Source of the DNA: Trichomonas vaginalis G3
Lineage: Eukaryota; Parabasalia; Trichomonadida; Trichomonadidae
NCBI RefSeq assembly: GCF_026262505.1
Contig: NC_067206.1
Coordinates: 12,520,205-12,584,204, forward strand
Direction of reading: 5' to 3'
Length of the DNA stretch: 64,000 nt
Under the pieces are notes generated by a model, which worked only from the letters and a program-made list of their open reading frames with translations, ran no database searches and had not been told where the DNA came from. The translations under genes and the position numbers were made by a program. Below, in pieces: positions 48,003 to 58,424 of the stretch (position 1 is the first letter of the stretch; every line of letters starts with the position of its first letter).

Positions 48003-48707
48003 ATGAGCGAAACAACAACATCTAACATTACAGAAGAAGTCAATGACAATGCCGATGAAAACATTACAGAAGGAGCTAGTGAAAATATTGACGAGTTCAG
48101 TGAGGAAGAAGATATTGAGGACGTCAATGAGAACGTTAGTGGGGAACAAACTCAATGGGAAACATTGAGAAATCATGAAGATTATGAGATTTGTACGACA
48201 TATCCTTTTACTATTCGTCGAAAGAAAAACAAACATATTAAGAGTGAATACTTAAATAATTATGGTTATATTGTGCTTAGTTTAAACAACAAAACACATT
48301 TAAAGCATAGAATTATTGCAGAACAGTGGATTGAAAATCCAAACAATTTGAAAGAAATAGACCATATAAATCATGATAGAACGGACAACAGAATCTCAAA
48401 CCTTCGTTGGTGTTCTAGATCTGAAAACAATAGAAATAAAAGCAAGTATGGCGATATAGTTTATGAGTTCGTTGATGAAATATCTGACGAAGCTGTTGAA
48501 ATAACAGATTATGGTAAGCATTCGTTTGAGTTCTACTATTATGTTGAGAATGAGGACGCATTCTATTATTATACAGGTCTTAACTATCGAGTACTTCATA
48601 TAAACTTTACAAAAACAGGTGCTGCTTATGTTTCTATGATAGATACAGAAAACAAGAGAGTAATCCTATGCATAAACAAATTCAAACGCTTGTACGGCTT
48701 CATGTAG
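48003..48707 (+). CDS. HNH endonuclease, left arm
   Basis: 234 aa. An acidic N-terminus (1-50), a NUMOD4-like segment QWETLRNHEDYEICTTYPFT at 51-70, and an HNH_3-type core at ~98-143: LKHRIIAEQWIENPNNLKEI, DHINHDRTDNR, ISNLRWCSRSENNRNKS. The catalytic His (H121 or H124), N129 and N133 are in place. Such enzymes cut DNA and are often encoded by homing or phage elements. The C-terminal ~85 residues are unknown. The right-arm copy is the same protein. Confidence 0.85.
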   Translation: MSETTTSNITEEVNDNADENITEGASENIDEFSEEEDIEDVNENVSGEQTQWETLRNHEDYEICTTYPFTIRRKKNKHIKSEYLNNYGYIVLSLNNKTHLKHRIIAEQWIENPNNLKEIDHINHDRTDNRISNLRWCSRSENNRNKSKYGDIVYEFVDEISDEAVEITDYGKHSFEFYYYVENEDAFYYYTGLNYRVLHINFTKTGAAYVSMIDTENKRVILCINKFKRLYGFM

Positions 48708-48775
48708 GACAAACATTATTTTTCAACACTAACGCCAACACGTAGGACAAACATTCATGACTAACATTACTGTAT

Positions 48776-49289
48776 AACATAAATGTTTTGTCATGATTTC
48801 ATCGTATATGTTTTGTCAAACATAAACGTATATGTTTTGTCATGATTTCATCGTTAATGTTTTGTCATGACCTCATCGTATATGCTTTGTCAAACTTAAA
48901 CGTAAATGTTTTGTTATGATTTCATCGTAAATGTTTTGTCATGATTTCTTCATCGTAAATGTTTTGTCATGATTTCATCGTTAATGTTTTGTCATGACCT
49001 CATCGTATGTTCTTTGTCAAACTTAAACGTAAATGTTTTGTTATGATTTCATCGTAAATGTTTTGTCATGATTTCTTCATCGTAAATGTTTTGTTATGAT
49101 TTCATCGTTAATGTTTTGTCATGACCTCATCGTATATGCTTTGTCAAACTTAAACGTAAATGTTTTGTTATGATTTCATCGTAAATGTTTTGTCATGATT
49201 TCTTCATCGTAAATGTTTTGTTATGATTTCATCGTTAATGTTTTGTCATGACCTCATCGTATATGCTTTGTCAAACTTAAACGTAATGA
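48776..49289. repeat. Iteron-like array, left arm, block 1
   Basis: About 20 units of a ~25-bp repeat with core ATGTTTTGTCATGATTTC and a variable CATCGTAA/CGTATA junction. Non-coding. A ~120-bp higher-order period (with TTGTCAAACTTAAACGTAA) is visible. Confidence 0.9.
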
Positions 49290-49315
49290 GTGTAAATGAC
49301 CCAAAAATAATGTTT

Positions 49316-49374
49316 ATGTTAGAATGTTAGATCTAACACCTTTTCTAACATGTTTTCTAACATGACCTCATCGT
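49316..49374. repeat. AGATCT palindrome, TTAG class
   Basis: TGTTAGATCTAACA centre with additional TTCTAACA arms on one side and TGTTAGAA on the other. Preceded by AAAAATAATGTTTATG. Confidence 0.85.
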
Positions 49375-49391
49375 AAATGTTTTGTGAAGAA

Positions 49392-49430
49392 TATAACAAC
49401 CGCCTGAATTCAGACGGTTGCTTTTTATAC
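49392..49430 (+). terminator. Hairpin followed by T run
   Basis: AACCGCCTGAATTCAGACGG with TT forms a stem around GAATTC, followed by GCTTTTTAT. It has terminator geometry on the plus strand but in a eukaryote this may instead be a protein-binding palindrome. Mirrored at 55,333-55,371 and 58,364-58,402. Confidence 0.4.
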
Positions 49431-49434
49431 AAAA

Positions 49435-49740
49435 TCACACAGGAAAATTCTTGAGTTTTGGTTGAAAGAATACGGTCAAGCCAAAAAGTGGCTCGACCTC
49501 AAAACAAACATTTTATGAGTTTACTAAGGCATTTATGAATGAATTCAAAGGTATTTGCATACATCCTGACCTCGTTCATTTTGTTGTTGAATGGTGCTCA
49601 GTAAAGTATGCATTTTATGTCAAGATATTATGGACTCCATAGACAAGAAAGTTCATGAGAAATTAGATGAAGAAGAACTCGAAGATACAGTAGAGAATGC
49701 AAAACATTTTGACGAAGTGAAGATCTTCACTTCGTCAAAA
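49435..49740 (+). pseudogene. 98-aa frame of the palindromic element, broken copy
   Basis: This is the left-arm version of the frames at 55,051-55,347 and 58,082-58,378. It is interrupted about twice. Confidence 0.6.
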
Positions 49741-49763
49741 TGTGATGCAAAAACAAGCATTTT
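49724..49763. repeat. Perfect 40-bp palindrome centred on AGATCT, GTGAAG class
   Basis: The half-site ACATTTTGACGAAGTGAAGA is followed directly by its exact inverse, with no spacer. It overlaps the end of the 98-aa frame. Confidence 0.9.
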
Positions 49764-49848
49764 ATGAGCTTACTAAGGCATTTATGAATGAATTCAAAGG
49801 TATTTGCATACATCCTGACCTCGTTCATTTTGTTGTTGAATTCAGCAA

Positions 49849-49965
49849 AAATAATGTTTACGTTAATGTTTTCACTGTTACCATGTTACCATGTGCTACC
49901 AGGTTAATTAACTTCTCTTAAATTACTGACAACATGACATTTAGACAACAGTCCAGGAAATAACT
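49849..49965. repeat. Diverged relative of the 120-bp unit
   Basis: CACTGTTACCATGTTACCAT through GACAACATGACATTTAGACA aligns with the 120-bp unit (CACTACGTCACCATGTGTCA through GACAACATGACATTTTGACA) with GTTACC replacing GTCACC. Single copy per block. Confidence 0.75.
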
Positions 49966-51092
49966 TCATCGTAAATGTTTTGTCATGACTTCATCGTAAA
50001 TGTTTTGTCATGATTTAATCGTATATGTTTTGTCATGATTAATCGTATATGTTTTGTCATGATTTAATCGTACATGTTTTGTCATGACTTCTTGCGTAAT
50101 GAACGTAAATGTTTTGTCATGATTTCATCGTAAATGTTTTGTCATGATTTAATCGTATATGTTTTTGTCATGATTTAATCGTACATGTTTTGTCAATGAC
50201 TTCTTCGTAATGAACGTATATGTTTTGTCAAGACTTCTTCGTATATGTTTTGTCATGATTTAATCGTATATGTTTTGTCATGATTTAATCGTATATGTTT
50301 TGTCATGACTTCTTCATCGTAAATTTTTTGTCATGATTTCATCGTATATGTTTTGTCATGATTTCATCGTACATGTTTTGTCATGATTTCATCGTAAATG
50401 TTTTGTCATGACTTCATCGTATATGCTTTGTCATGATGATTTCATCGAAAATGTTTTGTCAAAACTTCATCGTAAATGTTTTGTCATGATTTCATCGTAA
50501 ATGTTTTGTCAAAACTTCTTCGTACATGTTTTGTCATGATTTCTTCGTTTATGTTTTGTCAAAACTTCTTCGTATATGTTTTGTCATGACTTCATCGTAA
50601 TGAGTGTAAATGATTTCATATGATTGCTTCCCTCGGAAACGAGGGAAGAGATTCCATATGAAATCGCAAGAATTTGGCTCCTGGTTTGAAATATTATTAT
50701 GTTCATAGACTTCATCGTATATGTTTTGTCAAAATGAACGTATATGTTTTGTCATGATTTCATCGTAAATGTTGTCATGACTTCATCGTATATGCTTTGT
50801 CATGATGATTTCATCGAACTAAACGTATATGTTTTGTCATGATTTCATCGTAAATGTTTTGTCAAAACTTCATCGTATATGCTTTGTCATGATGATTTCA
50901 TCGAAACTAAACGTATATGTTTTGTCGTGATTTTATCGTAAATGTTTTGTCATGACTTCATCGTATATGCTTTGTCATGATGATTTCATCGAAACTAAAC
51001 GTATATGTTTTGTCGTGATTTATCGTAAATGTTTTGTCATGACTTCATGTATATGCTTTGTCAAGATTTCATCGTAATGAGTGTAAATGAAC
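49966..51092. repeat. Iteron-like array, left arm, block 2
   Basis: About 40 units of the same ~25-bp repeat, in ATTTCATCG and ATTTAATCG versions. The array is split by a hairpin near 50,624-50,665 and a unique stretch to about 50,700. Confidence 0.9.
50624..50665. repeat. Hairpin bounded by CATATG
   Basis: CTTCCCTCG, loop GAAA, CGAGGGAAG, flanked by CATATGATTG and ATTCCATATG. The right-arm versions (54,076-54,122 and 57,107-57,153) have a 10-bp stem with a TTTT loop. Confidence 0.8.
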
Positions 51093-51118
51093 CAAAAATA
51101 ATGTTTACGTTCATGTTT

Positions 51119-51962
51119 GACAACACAGCAGGGGAAGGCAGTTATGAATTATTTTTGAAGAACTGAAGGTGTCACTACGTCACCATGTGTCACTCGGTTA
51201 ATGAACTTCTCTGAAAAAATGAGACAACATGACATTTTGACAACACAGCAGGGGAAGGCAGTTATGAATTATTTTTGAAGAACTGAAGGTGTCACTACGT
51301 CACCATGTGTCACTCGGTTAATGAACTTCTCTGAAAAAATGAGACAACATGACATTTTGACAACACACAGCAGGGGAAGGCAGTTATGAATTATTTTTGA
51401 AGAACTGAAGGTGTCACTACGTCACCATGTGTCACTCGGTTAATGAACTTCTCTGAAAAAATGAGACAACATGACATTTTGACAACACAGCAGGGGAAGG
51501 CAGTTATGAATTATTTTTGAAGAACTGAAGGTGTCACTACGTCACCATGTGTCACTCGGTTAATGAACTTCTCTGAAAAAATGAGACAACATGACATTTT
51601 GACAACACAGCAGGGGAAGGCAGTTATGAATTATTTTTGAAGAACTGAAGGTGTCACTACGTCACCATGTGTCACTCGGTTAATGAACTTCTCTGAAAAA
51701 ATGAGACAACATGACATTTTGACAACACAGCAGGGGAAGGCAGTTATGAATTATTTTTGAAGAACTGAAGGTGTCACTACGTCACCATGTGTCACTCGGT
51801 TAATGAACTTCTCTGAAAAAATGAGACAACATGACATTTTGACAACACAGCAGGGGAAGGCAGTTATGAATTATATTTTGAAGAACTGAAGGTGTCACTA
51901 CGTCACCATGTGTCACTCGGTTAATGAACTTCTCTGAAAAAATGAGACAACATGACATTTTG
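51119..51962 (+). repeat. 120-bp tandem repeat, seven copies, left arm
   Basis: Units begin GACAACACAGCAGGGGAAGG at 51,119, 51,239, 51,359, 51,481, 51,601, 51,721 and 51,841. Copies are identical apart from tiny indels. Each contains stops in all frames and GTCACTACGTCACC/GTGTCAC motifs. The right arm has three copies in each of two blocks. Confidence 0.95.
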
Positions 51963-51977
51963 ACAACAACACAGGAA

Positions 51978-52443
51978 ATAAATGTTTACGTAAATGTTTT
52001 GTCATGATTTCTTCATCGTAATGAGCGTAAATGACCCAAAAATAATGTTTAGGTGAAGAGGTGAGATCTCACCTCTTTTCTCACCTCTTTTCTCACCTCA
52101 TGAATTTTCATGATTTCTTCGTAAATGATTTGTCAAACATGAACGTAAATGTTTTGTCATGATTTCTTCATCGTAATGAGTGTAAATGTTTTGTCAAACA
52201 TGAACGTAAATGATTTGTCATGATTTCATCGTACATGTTTTGTCGAAACTTCTTCATCGTAATGAGTGTATATGCTTTGTCATGATTTCTTCATCGTAAT
52301 GAGCGTATATGTTTTGTCATGACTTCTTCATCGTATATGCTTTGTCATGATTTCTTCATCGTAATGAGTGTAAATGTTTTGTCATGACTTCTTCATCGTA
52401 TATGTTTTGTCATGATTTCTTCATCGTAATGAGTGTAAATGAC
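51978..52443. repeat. Iteron-like array, left arm, block 3
   Basis: About 18 units of the ~25-bp repeat with the TTCTTCATCG junction, interrupted by the GGTGAG-class palindrome at 52,051-52,099. Confidence 0.85.
52051..52099. repeat. AGATCT palindrome, GGTGAG class
   Basis: GGTGAGATCTCACC centre with extra TTTTCTCACC arms. Same architecture as the TTAG class, with the arm sequence GGTGAG in place of TGTTAG. Preceded by AAAAATAATGTTTAGG. Confidence 0.85.
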
Positions 52444-52458
52444 CCAAAAATAATGTTT

Positions 52459-52507
52459 ATGTTAGAATGTTAGATCTAACACCTTTTCTAACATGTTTTC
52501 TAACATG
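52459..52507. repeat. AGATCT palindrome, TTAG class, next to centre
   Basis: Same as 49,316. It is the innermost site of the left arm; the mirror site is 52,705-52,754. Confidence 0.85.
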
Positions 52508-52704
52508 GAGGATTTCATTAGATATACACATTCTTCCTCCATTTCATTCTATACACAATTTACATCATAGACGATTTAATAGATATAATACTTTACTGTT
52601 TCATCTGATATAAATATTATTTGGTGAAAGTATCCTAAAAATATTTGATGGACTTTAACTAAAATAATGTTTAGGGAAGAATGTGTATATCTAATGAAAT
52701 CCTC
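52508..52704. other. Centre of the giant palindrome
   Basis: GGAGGATTTCATTAGATATA through CACATTCTTCC on the left is mirrored on the right. The unique spacer is about 52,541-52,673 (133 bp, AT-rich) and contains one AAAATAATGTTTAG motif at its right edge. No gene. Confidence 0.85.
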
Positions 52705-52754
52705 CATGTTAGAAAACATGTTAGAAAAGGTGTTAGATCTAACATTCTAACATA
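52705..52754. repeat. AGATCT palindrome, TTAG class, right of centre
   Basis: Mirror of 52,459-52,507. Confidence 0.85.
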
Positions 52755-52771
52755 AACATTATTTTTGGGTC

Positions 52772-53232
52772 ATTTACACTCATTACGATGAAGAAATCAT
52801 GACAAAACATATACGATGAAGAAGTCATGACAAAACATTTACACTCATTACGATGAAGAAATCATGACAAAGCATATACGATGAAGAAGTCATGACAAAA
52901 CATATACGCTCATTACGATGAAGAAATCATGACAAAGCATATACACTCATTACGATGAAGAAGTTTCGACAAAACATGTACGATGAAATCATGACAAATC
53001 ATTTACGTTCATGTTTGACAAAACATTTACACTCATTACGATGAAGAAATCATGACAAAACATTTACGTTCATGTTTGACAAATCATTTACGAAGAAATC
53101 ATGAAAATTCATGAGGTGAGAAAAGAGGTGAGAAAAGAGGTGAGATCTCACCTCTTCACCTAAACATTATTTTTGGGTCATTTACGCTCATTACGATGAA
53201 GAAATCATGACAAAACATTTACGTAAACATTT
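52772..53232. repeat. Iteron-like array, right arm, innermost block
   Basis: Mirror of the left block 3, including the GGTGAG-class palindrome at 53,111-53,160. Confidence 0.85.
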
Positions 53233-53246
53233 ATTTCCTGTGTTGT

Positions 53247-53610
53247 TGTCAAAATGTCATGTTGTCTCATTTTTTCAGAGAAGTTCATTAACCGAGTGAC
53301 ACATGGTGACGTAGTGACACCTTCAGTTCTTCAAAAATAATTCATAACTGCCTTCCCCTGCTGTGTTGTCAAAATGTCATGTTGTCTCATTTTTTCAGAG
53401 AAGTTCATTAACCGAGTGACACATGGTGACGTAGTGACACCTTCAGTTCTTCAAAAATAATTCATAACTGCCTTCCCCTGCTGTGTTGTCAAAATGTCAT
53501 GTTGTCTCATTTTTTCAGAGAAGTTCATTAACCGAGTGACACATGGTGACGTAGTGACACCTTCAGTTCTTCAAAAATAATTCATAACTGCCTTCCCCTG
53601 CTGTGTTGTC
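53247..53610 (-). repeat. 120-bp tandem repeat, three copies, right arm block 1
   Basis: Inverse of the left array, with three copies instead of seven. Confidence 0.9.
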
Positions 53611-53639
53611 AAACATGAACGTAAACATTATTTTTGGTT

Positions 53640-54805
53640 CATTTACACTCATTACGATGAAATCTTGACAAAGCATATACGATGAAGTCATGACAAAACA
53701 TTTACGATAAAATCACGACAAAACATATACGTTTAGTTTCGATGAAATCATCATGACAAAGCATATACGATGAAGTCATGACAAAACATTTACGATAAAA
53801 TCACGACAAAACATATACGTTTAGTTTCGATGAAATCATCATGACAAAGCATATACGATGAAGTTTTGACAAAACATTTACGATGAAATCATGACAAAAC
53901 ATATACGTTTAGTTTCGATGAAATCATCATGACAAAGCATATACGATGAAGTCATGACAAAACATTTACGATGAAATCATGACAAAACATATACGTTCAT
54001 GTTTGACAAAACATATACGATGAAGTCTATGAACATAATAATATTTCAAACCAGGAGCCAAATTCTTGCGATTTTCATATGGAATCTCTTCCCTCGGTTT
54101 TCCGAGGGAAGCAATCATATGAAATCATTTACACTCATTACGATGAAGTCATGACAAAACATATACGAAGAAGTTTTGACAAAACATAAACGAAGAAATC
54201 ATGACAAAACATGTACGAAGAAGTTTTGACAAAACATTTACGATGAAATCATGACAAAACATTTACGATGAAGTTTTGACAAAACATTTACGATGAAGAA
54301 GTCATGACAAAACATATACGATTAAATCATGACAAAACATATACGATTAAATCATGACAAAGCATATACGATGAAGTCATGACAAAACATTTACGATGAA
54401 ATCATGACAAAACATGTACGATGAAATCATGACAAAACATATACGATGAAATCATGACAAAAAATTTACGATGAAGAAGTCATGACAAAACATATACGAT
54501 TAAATCATGACAAAACATATACGATTAAATCATGACAAAACATATACGAAGAAGTCTTGACAAAACATATACGTTCATTACGAAGAAGTCATGACAAAAC
54601 ATGTACGATTAAATCATGACAAAACATATACGATTAAATCATGACAAAACATTTACGATGAAATCATGACAAAACATTTACGTTCATTACGAAGAAGTCA
54701 TGACAAAACATGTACGATTAAATCATGACAAAACATATACGATTAAATCATGACAAAACATTTACGATGAAGTCATGACAAAACATTTACGATGAAGTTT
54801 ATTTC
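53640..54805. repeat. Iteron-like array, right arm block 1
   Basis: Mirror of left block 2, with the CATATG-bounded hairpin at 54,076-54,122. Confidence 0.85.
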
Positions 54806-55022
54806 CTGGACTGTTGTCTAAATGTCATGTTGTCAGTAATTTTAAGAGAAGTTAATTAACCTGGTAGCACATGGTAACATGGTAACAGTGAAAACATTAA
54901 CGTAAACATTATTTTTGCTGAATTCAACAACAAAATGAACGAGGTCAGGATGTATGCAAATACCTTTGAATTCATTCATAAATGCCTTAGTAAGCTCATA
55001 AAATGCTTGTTTTTGCATCACA

Positions 55023-55056
55023 TTTTGACGAAGTGAAGATCTTCACTTCGTCAAAA
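55023..55056. repeat. Perfect 34-bp palindrome centred on AGATCT, GTGAAG class, block 1
   Basis: Half-site TTTTGACGAAGTGAAGA and its exact inverse. It overlaps the stop of the 98-aa frame. Confidence 0.9.
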
Positions 55057-55347
55057 ATGTTTTGCATTCTCTACTGTATCTTCGAGTTCTTCTTCATCTA
55101 ATTTCTCATGAACTTTCTTGTCTATGGAGTCCATAATATCTTTGACATAAAATGCATACTTTACTGAGCACCATTCAACAACAAAATGAACGAGGTCAGG
55201 ATGTATGCAAATACCTTTGAATTCATTCATAAATGCCTTAGTAAACTCATAAAATGTTTGTTTTGAGGTCGAGCCACTTTTGGCTTGACCGTATTCTTTC
55301 AACCAAAACTCAAGAATTTTCCTGTGTGAATTTTGTATAAAAAGCAA
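55051..55347 (-). CDS. 98-aa frame, right arm block 1, function unknown
   Basis: The product (MLFIQNSHRKILEFWLKEYG start, KVHEKLDEEELEDTVENAKH end) has a normal amino-acid mix and resembles the helical N-terminal segment (KilA-N-like: TFYEFTKAFMNEFKGICIHP, DLVHFVVEWCSVKYAFYVKD) of viral DNA-binding KilA-N proteins. A truncated KilA-N domain is the best guess. It is the only plausible gene inside the repeat field and ends in the AGATCT palindrome. Confidence 0.5.
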   Translation of the reverse strand: MLFIQNSHRKILEFWLKEYGQAKSGSTSKQTFYEFTKAFMNEFKGICIHPDLVHFVVEWCSVKYAFYVKDIMDSIDKKVHEKLDEEELEDTVENAKHF

Positions 55348-55379
55348 CCGTCTGAATTCAGGCGGTTGTTATATTCTTC

Positions 55380-56140
55380 ACAAAACATTTACGATGAGGT
55401 CATGTTAGAAAACATGTTAGAAAAGGTGTTAGATCTAACATTCTAACATAAACATTATTTTTGGGTCATTTACACTCATTACGTTTAAGTTTGACAAAGC
55501 ATATACGATGAGGTCATGACAAAACATTAACGATGAAATCATAACAAAACATTTACGATGAAGAAATCATGACAAAACATTTACGATGAAATCATAACAA
55601 AACATTTACGTTTAAGTTTGACAAAGCATATACGATGAGGTCATGACAAAACATTAACGATGAAATCATAACAAAACATTTACGATGAAGAAATCATGAC
55701 AAAACATTTACGATGAAATCATAACAAAACATTTACGTTTAAGTTTGACAAAGAACATACGATGAGGTCATGACAAAACATTTACGATGAAGAAATCATG
55801 ACAAAACATTTACGATGAAATCATAACAAAACATTTACGTTTAAGTTTGACAAAGCATATACGATGAGGTCATGACAAAACATTAACGATGAAATCATAA
55901 CAAAACATTTACGATGAAGAAATCATGACAAAACATTTACGATGAAATCATAACAAAACATTTACGTTTAAGTTTGACAAAGCATATACGATGAGGTCAT
56001 GACAAAACATTAACGATGAAATCATGACAAATCATTTACGTTCATGTTTGACAAAACATTTACACTCATTACGATGAAGAAATCATGACAAAACATTTAC
56101 GTTCATGTTTGACAAATCATTTACGAAGAAATCATGAAAA
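55380..56140. repeat. Iteron-like array, right arm, between blocks
   Basis: About 28 units, with the TTAG-class AGATCT palindrome at 55,405-55,452 and higher-order period containing GTTTAAGTTTGACAAAGCAT. Confidence 0.85.
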
Positions 56141-56143
56141 TTC

Positions 56144-56193
56144 ATGAGGTGAGAAAAGAGGTGAGAAAAGAGGTGAGATCTCACCTCTTCACC
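56144..56193. repeat. AGATCT palindrome, GGTGAG class, right arm block 2
   Basis: Same as 53,111-53,160. It marks the start of the duplicated ~3-kb block. Confidence 0.85.
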
Positions 56194-56277
56194 TAAACAT
56201 TATTTTTGGGTCATTTACGCTCATTACGATGAAGAAATCATGACAAAACATTTACGTAAACATTTATTTCCTGTGTT

Positions 56278-56642
56278 GTTGTCAAAATGTCATGTTGTCT
56301 CATTTTTTCAGAGAAGTTCATTAACCGAGTGACACATGGTGACGTAGTGACACCTTCAGTTCTTCAAAAATAATTCATAACTGCCTTCCCCTGCTGTGTT
56401 GTCAAAATGTCATGTTGTCTCATTTTTTCAGAGAAGTTCATTAACCGAGTGACACATGGTGACGTAGTGACACCTTCAGTTCTTCAAAAATAATTCATAA
56501 CTGCCTTCCCCTGCTGTGTTGTCAAAATGTCATGTTGTCTCATTTTTTCAGAGAAGTTCATTAACGAGTGACACATGGTGACGTAGTGACACCTTCAGTT
56601 CTTCAAAAATAATTCATAACTGCCTTCCCCTGCTGTGTTGTC
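56278..56642 (-). repeat. 120-bp tandem repeat, three copies, right arm block 2
   Basis: Second right-arm array; same unit and orientation as 53,247-53,610. Confidence 0.9.
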
Positions 56643-56649
56643 AAACATG

Positions 56650-57835
56650 AACGTAAACATTATTTTTGGTTCATTTACACTCATTACGATGAAATCTTGA
56701 CAAAGCATATACGATGAAGTCATGACAAAACATTTACGATAAAATCACGACAAAACATATACGTTTAGTTTCGATGAAATCATCATGACAAAGCATATAC
56801 GATGAAGTCATGACAAAACATTTACGATAAAATCACGACAAAACATATACGTTTAGTTTCGATGAAATCATCATGACAAAGCATATACGATGAAGTTTTG
56901 ACAAAACATTTACGATGAAATCATGACAAAACATATACGTTTAGTTTCGATGAAATCATCATGACAAAGCATATACGATGAAGTCATGACAAAACATTTA
57001 CGATGAAATCATGACAAAACATATACGTTCATGTTTGACAAAAATATACGATGAAGTCTATGAACATAATAATATTTCAAACCAGGAGCCAAATTCTTGC
57101 GATTTTCATATGGAATCTCTTCCCTCGGTTTTCCGAGGGAAGCAATCATATGAAATCATTTACACTCATTACGATGAAGTCATGACAAAACATATACGAA
57201 GAAGTTTTGACAAAACATAAACGAAGAAATCATGACAAAACATGTACGAAGAAGTTTTGACAAAACATTTACGATGAAATCATGACAAAACATTTACGAT
57301 GAAGTTTTGACAAAACATTTACGATGAAGAAGTCATGACAAAACATATACGATTAAATCATGACAAAACATATACGATTAAATCATGACAAAGCATATAC
57401 GATGAAGTCATGACAAAACATTTACGATGAAATCATGACAAAACATGTACGATGAAATCATGACAAAACATATACGATGAAATTATGACAAAAAATTTAC
57501 GATGAAGAAGTCATGACAAAACATATACGATTAAATCATGACAAAACATATACGATTAAATCATGACAAAACATATACGAAGAAGTCTTGACAAAACATA
57601 TACGTTCATTACGAAGAAGTCATGACAAAACATGTACGATTAAATCATGACAAAACATATACGATTAAATCATGACAAAACATTTACGATGAAATCATGA
57701 CAAAACATTTACGTTCATTACGAAGAAGTCATGACAAAACATGTACGATTAAATCATGACAAAACATATACGATTAAATCATGACAAAACATTTACGATG
57801 AAGTCATGACAAAACATTTACGATGAAGTTTATTT
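56650..57835. repeat. Iteron-like array, right arm block 2
   Basis: Near-identical duplicate of 53,640-54,805, 3,031 bp further on, with the hairpin at 57,107-57,153. A 69-codon open frame at 57,011-57,220 is a by-product of the repeats. Confidence 0.85.
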
Positions 57836-58053
57836 CCTGGACTGTTGTCTAAATGTCATGTTGTCAGTAATTTTAAGAGAAGTTAATTAACCTGGTAGCA
57901 CATGGTAACATGGTAACAGTGAAAACATTAACGTAAACATTATTTTTGCTGAATTCAACAACAAAATGAACGAGGTCAGGATGTATGCAAATACCTTTGA
58001 ATTCATTCATAAATGCCTTAGTAAGCTCATAAAATGCTTGTTTTTGCATCACA

Positions 58054-58087
58054 TTTTGACGAAGTGAAGATCTTCACTTCGTCAAAA
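58054..58087. repeat. Perfect 34-bp palindrome centred on AGATCT, GTGAAG class, block 2
   Basis: Duplicate of 55,023-55,056. Confidence 0.9.
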
Positions 58088-58378
58088 ATGTTTTGCATTC
58101 TCTACTGTATCTTCGAGTTCTTCTTCATCTAATTTCTCATGAACTTTCTTGTCTATGGAGTCCATAATATCTTTGACATAAAATGCATACTTTACTGAGC
58201 ACCATTCAACAACAAAATGAACGAGGTCAGGATGTATGCAAATACCTTTGAATTCATTCATAAATGCCTTAGTAAACTCATAAAATGTTTGTTTTGAGGT
58301 CGAGCCACTTTTGGCTTGACCGTATTCTTTCAACCAAAACTCAAGAATTTTCCTGTGTGAATTTTGTATAAAAAGCAA
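58082..58378 (-). CDS. 98-aa frame, right arm block 2, function unknown
   Basis: Identical protein to the frame at 55,051-55,347 (possible truncated KilA-N-like domain). Retention of two identical open copies could mean selection or just a very recent block duplication. Confidence 0.5.
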   Translation of the reverse strand: MLFIQNSHRKILEFWLKEYGQAKSGSTSKQTFYEFTKAFMNEFKGICIHPDLVHFVVEWCSVKYAFYVKDIMDSIDKKVHEKLDEEELEDTVENAKHF

Positions 58379-58424
58379 CCGTCTGAATTCAGGCGGTTGT
58401 TATATTCTTCACAAAACATTTACG

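Noticed and set aside
49392-49430. Bacterial-type intrinsic terminator and hence bacterial origin
   Set aside because: Geometry fits, but host and flanking DNA are eukaryotic and the stem centres on GAATTC like the other palindromes of this element; kept only as a low-confidence hairpin.
57011-57220. 69-codon frame in the iteron field
   Set aside because: It is composed of iteron sequence and is not kept in the other block copies.
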